In this document: in pieces, positions 23,666 through 34,411 of the stretch
Numbering within the stretch: the first letter of the stretch is position 1
How the letters are laid out: each line of letters begins with the position of its first letter
Assembly (NCBI RefSeq): GCF_019175385.1
Contig: NC_083340.1
Span: 12,288,336-12,352,335 of the forward strand
Length of the DNA stretch: 64,000 nucleotides
Direction of reading: 5' to 3'
Source: Lycium barbarum
Lineage: Eukaryota; Streptophyta; Magnoliopsida; Solanales; Solanaceae
Translations under genes and position numbers: made by a program
Notes under the pieces: generated by a model
Databases searched by the model: none
The model's input: the letters and a program-made list of their open reading frames with translations, nothing else
What the model was told of the DNA's origin: nothing

Positions 23666-23972
23666 TGGTGCTATTCACATTCTAGATTTCCTTGGCAGTG
23701 ACGGTAGTGAAGGGGCATGGCATTTCGCCGGAGCTCCGGCGGCGGTGGCCGGCGGCGGAGCAGTGGGAAGAAGAGGGGGGGGGGGGGGGGAGATGGGAGG
23801 GATGGATTGGGAGTGAATAGTGTGATGAGTATTCTATGTTGTGTGTGCATATATATAGTTACTAAATGTATCAATACACAAATGTTTGCTATGAGAAGTA
23901 ATTAAGTTAAATTATAGCTATTAAATATTAATACCCACTATATGTTTGCTATGTCATGTAATTATTCCTACA

Positions 23973-25635
23973 ATGAATTTATGGGTTAGGTCGTAAATAA
24001 TGTTATGCGTTCCTTTGAACGTATTATATCCTCAATGAATCAATAGATAAAATGCTTTCACTGGAAAAACAGAAAATCGAAAAGATAATCCCATCAGAAT
24101 GATAGTATTTTATTTTTTCGCATATAAATGTTAAAGGTAAAATATTAGTATGTGAAAAGGGTTGGGAAAAAGAGGCACGACTCCTAAAACTTAGGTACTC
24201 CTAAAAAGACAATTCTGAATCTGACTCGTAAAAAGATTCCTATAGAAAATAATTATATTCCAACTTCCAAGGATGCAAAAGACGAAAAATACAAGCCGTA
24301 ATGACAACCAGGAAGAAGACCAATGCATTCCCACACTTGATAATTACTGGGTCTGGTGGATTGACTTTCACCAAATTAAAGCACCAAAAAAGTGAGATTT
24401 TTTATTGACATTTGTATCTCTTCATATCTTTCCCTAAATTCATATATTGTCACAAACTGACGTTACATATGGTGACACCAGTACTACAACGTCACTTTGT
24501 TTCAAATTAATTAGAATTAAACTACCCACTTCTTGAAACTTTAACAAGAATATACAAGAGGTCGGCGAGAAGAGAAACGGCCTACCAAACCTCCTACACA
24601 ATCAAAAGTGGTTAATACAATATTGAATCTTGGAAAACTCCTATATTATGATTTCTTCTTGTCCTTATATTAGTTGGCCTTGGCCTGTTCCTACTAGCAA
24701 TAATTATGCGCGAACCAAATATCTTAATGTTTGATGCATTCAGAATATGCTTTGTAACCATCTTAGCAATGTGACCAACAACATGTATTGGACTCCCTGT
24801 AACAATTAACAAAGGAATCTGTTCTCTAACAATTTCTTAAGGAAAAATAGTGTACGTCGAAATGTTGAATATTCGATTTGGGTCGTGGTCGTCTATGTGG
24901 ACTGACCCAACCCATTTAATTAGAGGATATAAACTTGAAGGAAGTTATCTAGGTGCTAAAAACTACCACCGCGTTAAATAAGTAAAGAGAGTGTGAATCC
25001 GGTCAGTTCACGCTATAGGGAGTTTCTCTTTTTTGCCAATTACTTCTCTTCTTCAATAGAGAGAGTTTCTCTTCGATTCTCCCTGATTATAAATACAATG
25101 CAAAGAAAACAAGATATCTAGTTTGTGAAACAAATAAAAAAATTATTTTCAATAGAGACGAAATGAACTTATGACAATTTTCCTGATGATTTTGATGATT
25201 TATAGCGCTTCTATTACTACGCATATAATCATCGTTCCTGTTACTGAATTATTCTTTAATGAAAAAACAATTACGAAGAAAGACCTAGGCATTTCAATCC
25301 TGATAATTATAATTGCATTGACTTTCACCAAATCTGGAAATGGTTCTGGGATTATGTCGTTGATTTGATTGTCATACCTCATGACGTTGCATTTGGTGAC
25401 ACCAGCACGAGTACGTCATTTCCCCCCAATTCTAGTTCACAAGATGGAAGTTTTTGTTTTGCATAACCAAATGAAAGCCATGGTATACGAGAAATTGGAA
25501 AATGATGGAGTACCCAACTAACTAAAGACTGTCGAGGACACGCTGCTTTCGTGTTTCTCTTTTCTAAAATTAATAATCCAATTTTACCTAACACATTTAT
25601 CAAGAGAAATTGTAATTACAAAAGGTTTAGTATTA
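23973..25635. other. Intergenic, no supported gene
   Basis: Two similar patches are visible: ATTGACTTTCACCAAA plus a TGACGT...GGTGACACCAG segment at about 24360-24500, and again at about 25317-25425. They may be remnants of duplicated promoter sequence. The small hydrophobic frames at 24612-24812 (-) and 25171-25368 (+) match nothing I recognise. Confidence 0.45.
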
Positions 25636-26150
25636 ACTCCCTCTGTCTCATCAAATTTTTAGTGATTTCTTAAAAAGAGTTGCCTCAAATCATTTGTCCT
25701 TTTAGAAGTTCAAGACAAAATATTCTCTCTGTTTTAATTTATGTGGCACAATTTCCTTTTTGGTTTGTCCAAAAAAATGTCACATGTCTATATTTAGAAA
25801 CAATTTAACTTTATGAGATAGATTTACAGTCACACATTTATATAAGACTTGTTTTGGACCACACATTTCAAAAGACTTCCTTTCTTTCTTAAATTTTGTG
25901 TCAAGCAAAATGATGCCACATAAATTGGGACGGAGGGAGTAATTTTTTTCTTTCCAATTTTACTCTTAGTAGTTTATTCTTGAAGACTACAAACGCCTCA
26001 AGATGACACATAATGAAATACATATTCAATGAAAATATATTATATCTTAAGACAAATAAGGGTAAAATAGTTTAGAAAACCCCCACCTAGTTAATATTTT
26101 TTTAAGGGACATGTAAAGAGAAACACGACAAATAATTTGGGACGGAAAAA
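25636..26150. mobile_element. MITE remnant, with a Stowaway-type MITE nested inside
   Basis: Left end ACTCCCTCTGTCTCATC (25635-25651) pairs loosely with TTTGGGACGGAAAAAT at about 26137-26152. The nested element is listed separately. Confidence 0.45.
25723..25939. mobile_element. Stowaway-type MITE (nested)
   Basis: Ends TTCTCTCTGTTTTAATTTAT and ATAAATTGGGACGGAGGGAG form the CTCCCTCCGTCCCAATTTATGTGGCA terminal repeat, degenerate on the left, flanked by TA on both sides (25721-25722, 25940-25941). Confidence 0.78.
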
Positions 26151-26667
26151 TTTCTGTGTAACCTGTTCAACTATCAAACTTTTATGTTGTTAATTAGCTA
26201 AATGAATGTACTGTACATGCATTAAAAAGAGTCAAGTAGTATTTGTTTTTAAATCTCAACTGACATCTTAATAGAGCATCAACACCGCGATATTGTTACG
26301 TAGATAAAATTTAATCACCACATTGAAATGAAAATTTTAAATAAAGAAAAACTGAAGTTAGAAAAGAAAACAATTCTATTAACAAGGAAAAGATTGATAG
26401 CATTTCATATTACGGTGGAGTTTATTTTTGGGGGTAAAGTAAAATTTTGACTCGTAACTTTAATTTTTAATTATGATATAGTGCTAGTTTGATAACATGC
26501 TTAATTCGTAAAGTAAAATCTACTAACTTGCATTTTTTCAATATTATAAAATCATAGCAAACGTGAATTTTAGGTCTTAGGCAGCTAGAATTGCATGCTT
26601 GCTTGATTAGAAGCTTACAATGTCCAATAAACACCCATCGAATAGCTAGATTATTGTACAGTTAAAA

Positions 26668-26829
26668 GTTAGTATTTTAAAGGCATATACAGATTCAAAC
26701 ACTATTATGCCTCATTTGTTTGCACTTATTGAAAGTCTGAATCATTCAGTTAGTATTTTAAAGGCATATACAGATTCAAACACTATTATGCCTCATTTGT
26801 TTGCACTTATTGGAGGTCTGAATCTGAAT
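26668..26829. repeat. 81-bp tandem duplication
   Basis: GTTAGTATTTTAAAGGCATA starts at 26668 and 26749. The two units are nearly identical and both include the left end of the following MITE (GCCTCATTTGTTTGC), so the duplication came after the MITE inserted. Confidence 0.9.
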
Positions 26830-27641
26830 GATTCATACCTTAAGTCATTAAGTGCATTTGTTTGCATTAAGATCTAAGCACTTATTGGGTCTGAATAGGT
26901 CTTAATCATTAGATCTTGAACAAAGTCTTAATATCATTAAGAGGTATTTTTGTATGAAACTTTTTTATCACCAGCTCCAACCCCAACCCCAAACCCTCCA
27001 CCTCAACCCTACCTCACCCACTTTCCACCTCAACCCCACCCCACCACCCACCCACCCTCCACTTCAAACCCCCTACTTCCCACCACCCCACCCCACCAAC
27101 AAACCCAATCCCACCCACACCACCCACCCTCACTCCCCACCACCAACCCCTACCCCACACCACCCACCCCACTACCCCCCTCTCCCACCACCAACCCTAC
27201 CTCCACTCCCCACTAACCTCACCACCACCCCTACCCCACACCACCCACCCCCACTCCCCACCAACTCCACCCCCACTCCCCACCAACCCCACCCCCACTA
27301 CCTCCCACGCCTCACCCCAACCACCCACTCACCCCTCCACCCCCACTCACCATCCACCACAATTACAAAACATCTCCACCATTACTAGTGAACATAAATG
27401 TTTCATTTTTTTTAATCAAATAATATTTTATTTTACTAAATTTGTATTTATTTTCTACTATTTAGTTACTTTTTAATTTAAATTATATATTATTATATTT
27501 AAATAAATACATTATGCACATTCAGATATTGGAAAACAAACAGTTTTAATCATTCAGTATTCAAACCTAGAGACAACATCTTAATCATTTAGATGTGCAT
27601 TCAGATTCAGACGTCTTAATCTTAATGAAAACAAATGAGGC
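26790..27641. mobile_element. MITE-like element with C-rich core
   Basis: Left GCCTCATTTGTTTGCACTTATT and right AATGAAAACAAATGAGGC are inverted; subterminal CTGAATCTGAATG also recurs inverted as CATTCAGATTCAG. Flanking TAT/TAA triplets suggest a degenerate TWA target (PIF/Harbinger), but this is not secure. An alternative left end, in the first tandem unit, is 26709. Confidence 0.6.
26975..27366. repeat. C-rich, almost G-free tract
   Basis: About 390 bp made almost wholly of CCCCAACCCCA, CCACCCCACC and similar words, with essentially no G on the + strand. Three frames stay open because of composition (Pro/Thr/His-rich), which is not evidence for a gene. Confidence 0.9.
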
Positions 27642-28189
27642 TAAGAGTTCTGATCGGGAAAACTATAGGGATTTCCAATGAGCTGTTTTTGCCCAAACGT
27701 GAAAAACCACGTTAGTTAACGTCACCAAGTGCGTCAAAATATTACGAAGAGTGGTATTAGGTCTTATAAACGTGTCACCAAATAAAGTCTAACATATAAG
27801 ATGGACAGATTGGGAAATTTGTTAACCTGTTATTTCCGTTAGCTAGTTTACTTCTTATACACAAATGAAATATAATATTTTAACGATCTAGACTAGTCCA
27901 AAGTTATGTAAATTTCCTTAGTTAGCACGCACTTAATACTGAATCTCTTTTAGATGGTCAATTTGTTGACGTTTCCTCCTAAAAAGGAATAGTTTTATTT
28001 TTCTATGGGGAGGTGTGATAGGTTGACTATGGCGGTCTAAGAAAAGGTAGCGCTAGGCCAAAGAAGTATTGGGAAAATAGAAGTGATTAGATACGCCATG
28101 ATGCAGAATTTGGAGGTTGAGGATTAGGATAGAAAGTTAGTATGTAGTCTAGTTTCCTTATCAGTATTATTTTTACTCCCCTACTATCT
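27642..28189. other. Intergenic, no gene seen
   Basis: Contains patches such as GTCACCAAGTGCGTCAAAA that recall the repeated promoter-like patches near 24480 and 25400. No coding frame is supported. Confidence 0.4.
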
Positions 28190-28722
28190 TAGGAGCCGTT
28201 TGGACATGGTTTCAAACCATGGTTTCAAATCATGATTTGAAGCCATGTTTGGACATGTAATTTGGATATCTTAAGTTGTATTTTCTCTTATAGACATAAA
28301 AACACCACAAGTTATGACAACTATCAAAACATTCCCAATTCTTATACAATCTTACCAAATGAGCAAGTCATAGTTCATAACAAAATTAATACACTACTAG
28401 AAGACCTTTCTAAAAAATACAACATCAATTGATCAAACTTTAGTTCAATAAAAACAAAAATTTAACGAATAGTAATGTAACTACTCTTTAATATAATCCT
28501 CCCACATGGTAGACATAAATAAAGGTCGGTGGAAGTTAATGAGGTTGGTATGGTTGGTGGGAGTAATTGTTAAAAATATTTACCAACTTATGGGTCTTTT
28601 TTTATAAAATATAAACTTATGGGTTAAGTTTTATATTTAAATTTTTTGAAACCATGGTTTGAAATCCCAAATCATGCCTTTTTGGATGATTTGGAGTTTC
28701 AAACCGCATGTCCAAACGCCTA
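28190..28722. mobile_element. MITE with TAGG...CCTA ends (about 533 bp)
   Basis: Left TAGGAGCCGTTTGGACATGG and right GCATGTCCAAACGCCTA are inverted. Next to them lie GGTTTCAAACCATGGTTTCA on the left and GAAACCATGGTTTGAAAT near the right, also inverted. No convincing target duplication, so hAT versus PIF is open. Confidence 0.65.
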
Positions 28723-28948
28723 CTTATTCTTTGATTTCTTTTGCTTCTATTATAGTATTACTTGTTGATGATACTGTTTTTTTTTTCTGCATTATTTTCC
28801 TAGCTTCTTCACTACGGTATTTCCTTTTCGAACTTGCTTTGATATGTTTTACTTAAGCCGAGAATATTTCGAAAACAGCCTGTTATCATCAATAAGTTCC
28901 TTTCAATAACTCACTCCCATTTCCAATTACAAGTTTTAAATAAGCAAA

Positions 28949-29107
28949 ATGGCTAGTGAAGTTGTTCTTTTGGATGCCTGTGTGAGCGGGTTTGGGATGA
29001 GTGCAAGAATTGCATTTGCTGAAAAGGGGATTCAATATGAATCAAAGGTAGAAGATTTGAGTAATAAAAGCTCAATTCTACACCACCCTCCTGAGACTCA
29101 GGATTAA
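28949..29107 (+). pseudogene. Tau-class glutathione S-transferase fragment (N-terminal 46 codons)
   Basis: An ATG at 28949 opens 52 codons. The first 46 look like the start of plant tau-class GSTs: MASEVVLLDACVSGFGMSAR followed by an EKGIQYE segment and a DLSNKS segment. Tau GSTs begin with a thioredoxin-like fold that binds glutathione; the catalytic Ser of the usual SPFG motif appears to survive in VSGFG. The last six residues before the TAA at 29105-29107 are unrelated, and neither the rest of the thioredoxin domain nor the helical C-terminal domain follows. A full tau GST has about 220 residues, so this is a truncated gene piece, not a working enzyme. An AT-rich leader and AAGCAAAATGG context look like a genuine former 5' end. 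Confidence 0.78.
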
Positions 29108-31340
29108 ACTGGGCATGCAGTTGTTGTTGTCATGTGAAAATATATAATTCCTCTAAATTTGAAAAGATAGAGTATGACATTGGGAGAGAGAGGATCACAA
29201 AAATTTCTGCATGGAAAACTTTAGGCTAAATTTTAATGAAACGTGGAAGATGTTGCATTCACGAGGTGGATATTGACCCTAACATCCAGTTCTATTTTAA
29301 CGTGGACCTTAATTTTCTAAGCCAACGACTATCCACTATGCCACGTAGCACCCACGCATATTGGGGCCCACGTGGGTACTGACTTTAAAAATGTAGGACC
29401 GGCTCTTCATAATGTCGACAACCATTCTGGTCCCTGAATTGAATAGTAACATGTACCATTATCCATCCAAAATAAGTAGTTCACCATACTCTTTGCTAAT
29501 ATTTTATTTCCTCCATCTTATCTGGGGGTCTACGGCTCAAAACTGCTTTTGAATTCTATTCGTTTTTTTCTTATATCCATTTTTTCCATTTTCTCAACAT
29601 ATCTTAATTAGGACAAGGATTGTTTTGTTTCCTTTATCGTTGTTTGGTGCTCACTTTTGGACGTGATTGATTTGGATTCGTGCCGGAGAATATTGCTCAA
29701 AAAAATGCATTTCCATCATAACTTTTAATTGTCTTTAATTACTCCTCCAAAAGTCTCAGGTTCGAGTTCCTCTGGGTACGAAATCGCTTTTGTTTAAGGA
29801 GTGTTTTGCTCCTCAATATAGGATTCCTTAGTTCGAATTCGAATTTAGCTGAATTTTACTACGGACATTGAACACCGGATGAGAAACAAAACAAAAAAGA
29901 ATTTGACTTACCTTCCTATTTTTAAAAAGAATTAATCTCCTAATAAAAAGTTATTCATCTTATTTTTTAGTAACAATTGTACAATATTTTTTTTGTGAGA
30001 GTTATATTTCTCGACGGACGAGCAGAACACTAAGATGCACAACATATGAACCTCATCTAACGGATGATGACCTTTGATTCGTCACTACAAGGAATAGGGT
30101 CGCGTCACACTAGTATTAGTATATTATAGTTCTATTCATTTAACAATTTTATCATATAAATTTAGAGTTCGAATTTAAAAAATACTAAAAATTATGATAA
30201 AAAGTATTTTTTTTCTCAAACAATTCATACGTCTCACAAATTTAAATTAGTAGGACATGAGTGCCCCGTGTAGGAGACCGGATATTTAAATTTTCATAAA
30301 CATCCATACTCTATAATTGAACTCAATGTATAATTGTTCCCAAAGATATTTCGTTGAATGGAGATATTTTCGAAATTCGGTTAGTTTCCTTATCCATTAA
30401 TGAGAGTATACAACTCCCTAGCTAATTCGGTATCCTTTTTGATATTTCATTGAGAAAGAAGATTAAAAATTCATTCCTTAGAAGATATTTGATTTTTTTT
30501 TCCAAAAAAAAAAAAGATTTACCATTTGTACATGATATTTAAAAATTTAAAATTTGCAAACAATAATGACAACATGTAAACTTTTTGCATGTTAAAAATA
30601 TTTCATCTAACTCTTGAATGGTGAAAGGTGAAAACATTTTTAGACGACAAATTTTAAGAAGAAAACTCCTTATTCCTTGGATTATCATTTCATCCGTCCT
30701 ATTTCCTTTCTCGGATGTCTCAAAGCTATGTTACCTTTCTAAAAATGGTTGGGTTTTGGAGTTAATTTACCCTTCTCTAACTAAATTGTTTATACATGTA
30801 AAAATTCAATTCTCTCAATAATTTAAAAGGGACAAATTTGATATGTGCATTACAACCTTCTTGTTTTGTAAAATTACATAAAAAGTGAAAAATGTAAAGG
30901 AAAAAAAACTAGGGATATATCATAAGCTTTCAGGTTATTTCATCGTATAAATCATAATTTTTAACTTATACATTAATCTAGGCAAAAATTAATGGCGCTC
31001 ACATAGTTTAAGAAAACACTAAACCCTTCATTTTTTATGAGTAAAAGCTAATGGTGTTTAGTTTTCTTGAATATTTGACCAAAATACGTATTTTATACTG
31101 ATTTTTGGCAGCTCTGCCTTTACTTCAATATGAAAATAGCAATCAAACATAGATTAGAAAGAAAAAAATAGCTATCTCTTAAATCCATACAAGTTCACTT
31201 CTAGTAATAAGCTAAGATAAATAAATTTTATCAAAATAAATCTTTCTTAAACTTTGAAGGTAAATAGATAATATTAGAAGAAACAATTTCATAATATTTA
31301 TCTTTCCACATTACTTTTACTTATTCTAATGACAAAAGGG
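29108..31340. other. Intergenic, no gene seen
   Basis: AT-rich with many stops in all frames. Two CCCACGTGGG/CCACGTAG G-box-like sites lie near 29340-29380. The frame at 30618-30821 has no recognisable domain. Confidence 0.5.
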
Positions 31341-31716
31341 CAATTTGCACGATTTCCCTTCGTTGGGGGTGGTCTATAATTTTTGCCCCTCAAATTGTTG
31401 GTCTTTAATTTTTGCCTTTCATCTAAAATATTCCGAGGTTCTAAGTTTGAACCCCGGCTTAATCATAAAAATAAAATAAAAAATCGTAAGGCAAGGCTTT
31501 GCAAAAAGTTTGCCTTATGCGGCAGACTTTGTCTTAAGGCAGACCTTTTGAAAGTCTTGCCTTGCGTTTTTTTTTTTACTGAGCGGGATTTGAACCCAGA
31601 ACCTCGGGGTATTTTCGGTCATCTTTTTAAGCGAATGACAAAAATTAAAGACCAGCAATTTGAGGGACAAAAATTAAAGACCACCCCAAAAGAAGGGAAA
31701 TCCGTGCAGAAAAATG
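31341..31716. mobile_element. Fold-back element, family 'GGTCTTTAATTTTTG', copy 1
   Basis: Left CAATTTGCACGATTTCCCTTC with GTGGTCTATAATTTTTGCCCC is inverted relative to right GGGACAAAAATTAAAGACCACCCC and GAAGGGAAATCCGTGCAGAA. Inside are inverted TTGAACCCCGGC and GCGGGATTTGAACCC segments and CAAGGCAAGGC-type repeats. Same family as 49688-50747 and 48676-48896. A coding frame across it is a by-product. Confidence 0.75.
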
Positions 31717-31756
31717 ATGGGATAACTATGTATAAGGATACATTATTAGTTAGAGA

Positions 31757-32515
31757 TAGGCCCGTGCACGAATCGGTTTGGTTCGGTTTTGGCCATCATC
31801 GAGTTGAAATTTCGAATTTCGACTTTCTAAAATTCTCAACCAAACTTGATCCATTCTAGGTTCAATTCGATTCGTTTTTTATTATTTCGGTTCAGTTACA
31901 CAGATCGATTTATTCGGTTAGTTCGAAATTTAAACTAGCAGCTATTTTCATTTCAGTTTTAGAGTAAACATAACCAAAAGTAACGAGATCCTAAATTTGC
32001 AGCCTCATAACCAAGATATTAACCAAGAAAAAACCATAACCTTGCAAGCATAATAACATATAAATAGCAAAACAAGAACTTGACAACTTGTACAAGCATA
32101 CAAATCAGCCAAAAGTAATTTTTTACCTTGAAAAAGAAGAGAAGACGGTGTATTTTGATTTTACTTGAGAGAGTGAGTTTGAGAAGAGAGGACTGAAAGT
32201 TGGAAAGAGTATTAGAATATTAGGTCTAGGAATATTGGGATTTGGGCCTGTGCCCTGTGGTATAAAATTTAAAAGATTACTTCACTATTAAGTATTAAGC
32301 GTATATATAGTTAGACTATGAGAGTATTACTCATTAGTGACATATAAATTCGGTTTGTTCGGGTCGGTTCGGTTGATAATTAAAACCAACCGTATCCGAA
32401 CCGTTAAACCGTAATATTTTGCGATTGCATTTGTAAACCGAAATCAAATTATATTATCCAAATTATTTCGAATCGATTTGGAAATTCGGATTGAACCGAT
32501 TTGTCCACAGGCCTA
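31757..32515. mobile_element. hAT-type non-autonomous element, 759 bp (8-bp TSD)
   Basis: Ends TAGGCCCGTGCACGAATCGG and CCGATTTGTCCACAGGCCTA form an imperfect inverted repeat. The 8-bp flanks GTTAGAGA (31749-31756) and GTTTGAGA (32516-32523) match at 7 of 8. Subterminal GGTTTGGTTCGG-like repeats resemble those of the element at 20719-21649. Confidence 0.8.
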
Positions 32516-32643
32516 GTTTGAGAAGAAGTATTAAATATGTCTCGAAACAAAGAAGTACATTTAGTGCTACTATTATAGAGTGAGGGAGCTCTATATATAT
32601 GTTGAACTCCTGCAAGTTCTTTGAGTTAGGCCAACAACAATTA

Positions 32644-32894
32644 CTCCCTCCGGATAAAAAAAGTATCAACTTAGCATTTTTTTTGGGTTAAAAAAAGTGT
32701 TCACTTATTAATCAAGAAATAATTAATTTTATCTTTCCAGATTTGCCCCTATTAAGTGTTATGTGATCAAATCTCAATGCTTATTTAATTAGTGGTAGTT
32801 TAGTCAATTTACATATTTTTTATTGGAGTGAGTAGTTTATTAAGAGGTGTGCAAATGACTAAGTGGATTTTTTTTTTTTTTTATCCCGAGGGAG
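32644..32894. mobile_element. Stowaway-type MITE
   Basis: CTCCCTCCGGATAAAAAAAG at the left and TTTTATCCCGAGGGAG at the right, each flanked by TA (32642-32643, 32895-32896). Non-coding. Confidence 0.85.
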
Positions 32895-33529
32895 TATAAT
32901 CAAATTTCATTCCTTGAGGGAAAATTCGATCAATTTTTGGGCTTATATCTAGTATGAATTATTTATTATTTTTTGAAAATAAAGCTTTTTTTATCTAGAA
33001 AATGCCTTGCAAGTACTACAAGTTTGTGTAATTTTTCATGCCAAATAATTGACAAGTTCTAACAAAAAGGGAACTAATTGGCTCTTGAAAAGTACAAAGG
33101 ACAACCCGGGAAAGGGATATGAAAATTCAATAATTTTGAAAAAAATACTTGATAATTTTGTTTTTACTCTTGAGGAGTACTAGAAAGACAATGATTATGG
33201 GATGAGGGGATCATTAAGTTCAACTATTATTGTTAAAAAAAGACTTACTATATCTCACAGGAAGCATATAAATCACTTCTTTTCTCGTTAAGAGTGCTAC
33301 TTCTGGTAACTGTGCTACAAAGTTGAATCAATCTCTACATACATTAGTCTTTTTTACTTGACAAAGTGCACCAATCAGTCATCAATCAACGTGCAAGTAG
33401 ACAAGTAGTGCTTGACTCGTAGACTTGTCACACCCTTTAACACTTCATTAAACAATTTAAGTAATAAACAAATGATAATATAAATTTATTTAGTAATATC
33501 AGTATAGTTAAATTCTTCATAGCAGGTTA

Positions 33530-33811
33530 GGGGTCGTTTGGTTGCTGGCCGGAATGGAATTAATCATCAACTAGCATAACTCATATAATGTTTGACAATT
33601 TTGTAGTTGCTTTATATAATATTCAATACATAAAGTATGGTATTTAGTTATCATTTTACAATCCTACATAAATAAAACAAGTATAAGTTATGAGTCAAAC
33701 TATGAATTATTTTATGTAGAGTAAAAAATGGAATAACTAACCCGACATAACTAAAACCTGTATAACTAATCTTTGTATTTCTAATACCTGTATAACTTCA
33801 ACCAATAACCA
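33530..33811. mobile_element. MITE, probably Tourist-like
   Basis: Left GGGTCGTTTGGTTGCTGG and right CCAATAACCAAACCC are inverted, and CATAACTCATATAA and similar short words recur inverted inside. Target triplets TAG/GTA are degenerate. Confidence 0.55.
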
Positions 33812-34333
33812 AACCCGTAGTTATTTATCAAGATATCAGTCACTACTTTATTAAAAAATTTACACACACAATTCCTTATAATGACATGATTATTTAGAAA
33901 AATGCATATCACGGCACATAAAAGTTAAACTTGATACAAAATTTAAATTCTCTGCTTAAGTAATGAACCCATTTAATACGTACATACTTAAGCTGACAAT
34001 CATTCTTCCCAATTTTAGTAGCTTTTCCGACCATCACAAAGTCCAAAAGTTAGGTCTTACGCCAAAATACAGGATCATGAGGAGCTTAAGCGCAATTACT
34101 TTCCAATTACGTTTCTTTTTTTTCTCTATACTATGATTAGTTGTCACTTATTAAGATCCAATTAAAATAATCCAATCCAATAAATAAACAATGCAATGAA
34201 TGATGAGGAGCGAGAAAAAGAACAAAGAAAAGGACAAGGAATAATAAAGAAACAAAATAGTATTGAGTTAACCGTCGTCGTTTTCGTCTTCAACCTGCAC
34301 CTCTCCTTCTTTTCTCCTCTTATTCATTTCCTG
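33812..34333. promoter_or_regulatory. Upstream region of LON2
   Basis: AT-rich, no gene. Purine-rich GAGGAGCGAGAAAAAGAAC near 34205 and pyrimidine-rich CTCTCCTTCTTTTCTCCTCT near 34300 (a plant Y-patch-like stretch) precede the TATA box. No specific factor site is claimed. Confidence 0.4.
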
Positions 34334-34345
34334 CCTATATAAATA
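34334..34345 (+). promoter_or_regulatory. TATA box of LON2
   Basis: CTATATAAATAC lies 67 bp before the LON2 start codon. This allows transcription to begin at about 34370 with a 5' leader of roughly 40 nt. Confidence 0.65.
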
Positions 34346-34411
34346 CCGATTTCTCAAGCAATATAAACACTCAGTTTTTTTCTTTTTTATTTTGGGGAAG
34401 AGAAAATAAGT

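Larger units (their letters stand above)
22806..23972. mobile_element. Possible Mutator-like non-autonomous element with tandem repeats inside
   Basis: The left edge GGGCATTTTACATAAATAGCAAAT is imperfectly mirrored at the right (GTTTGCTATGTCATGTAATTATTCC, about 23944-23968). Inside are TGTATTCATGAATACA palindromes, an 83-bp tandem array, a duplicated 60-70 bp segment and a GC-rich stretch with GGCGGCGG and a G-run of about 16. No target duplication was recognised, so the class is uncertain. The frames in the tandem array repeat with its period and are not taken as genes. Confidence 0.4.

Noticed and set aside
24612..25368. Two hydrophobic small frames (24612-24812 -, 25171-25368 +)
   Set aside because: Membrane-like composition but no family resemblance I can name, no neighbours supporting a gene, and AT-rich DNA gives such frames by chance.
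26950..27388. Pro/Thr/His-rich open frames in the C-rich tract
   Set aside because: Several overlapping frames stay open only because the tract has almost no G or T-initial stop codons. No domain, no codon pattern, and the tract lies inside a MITE.
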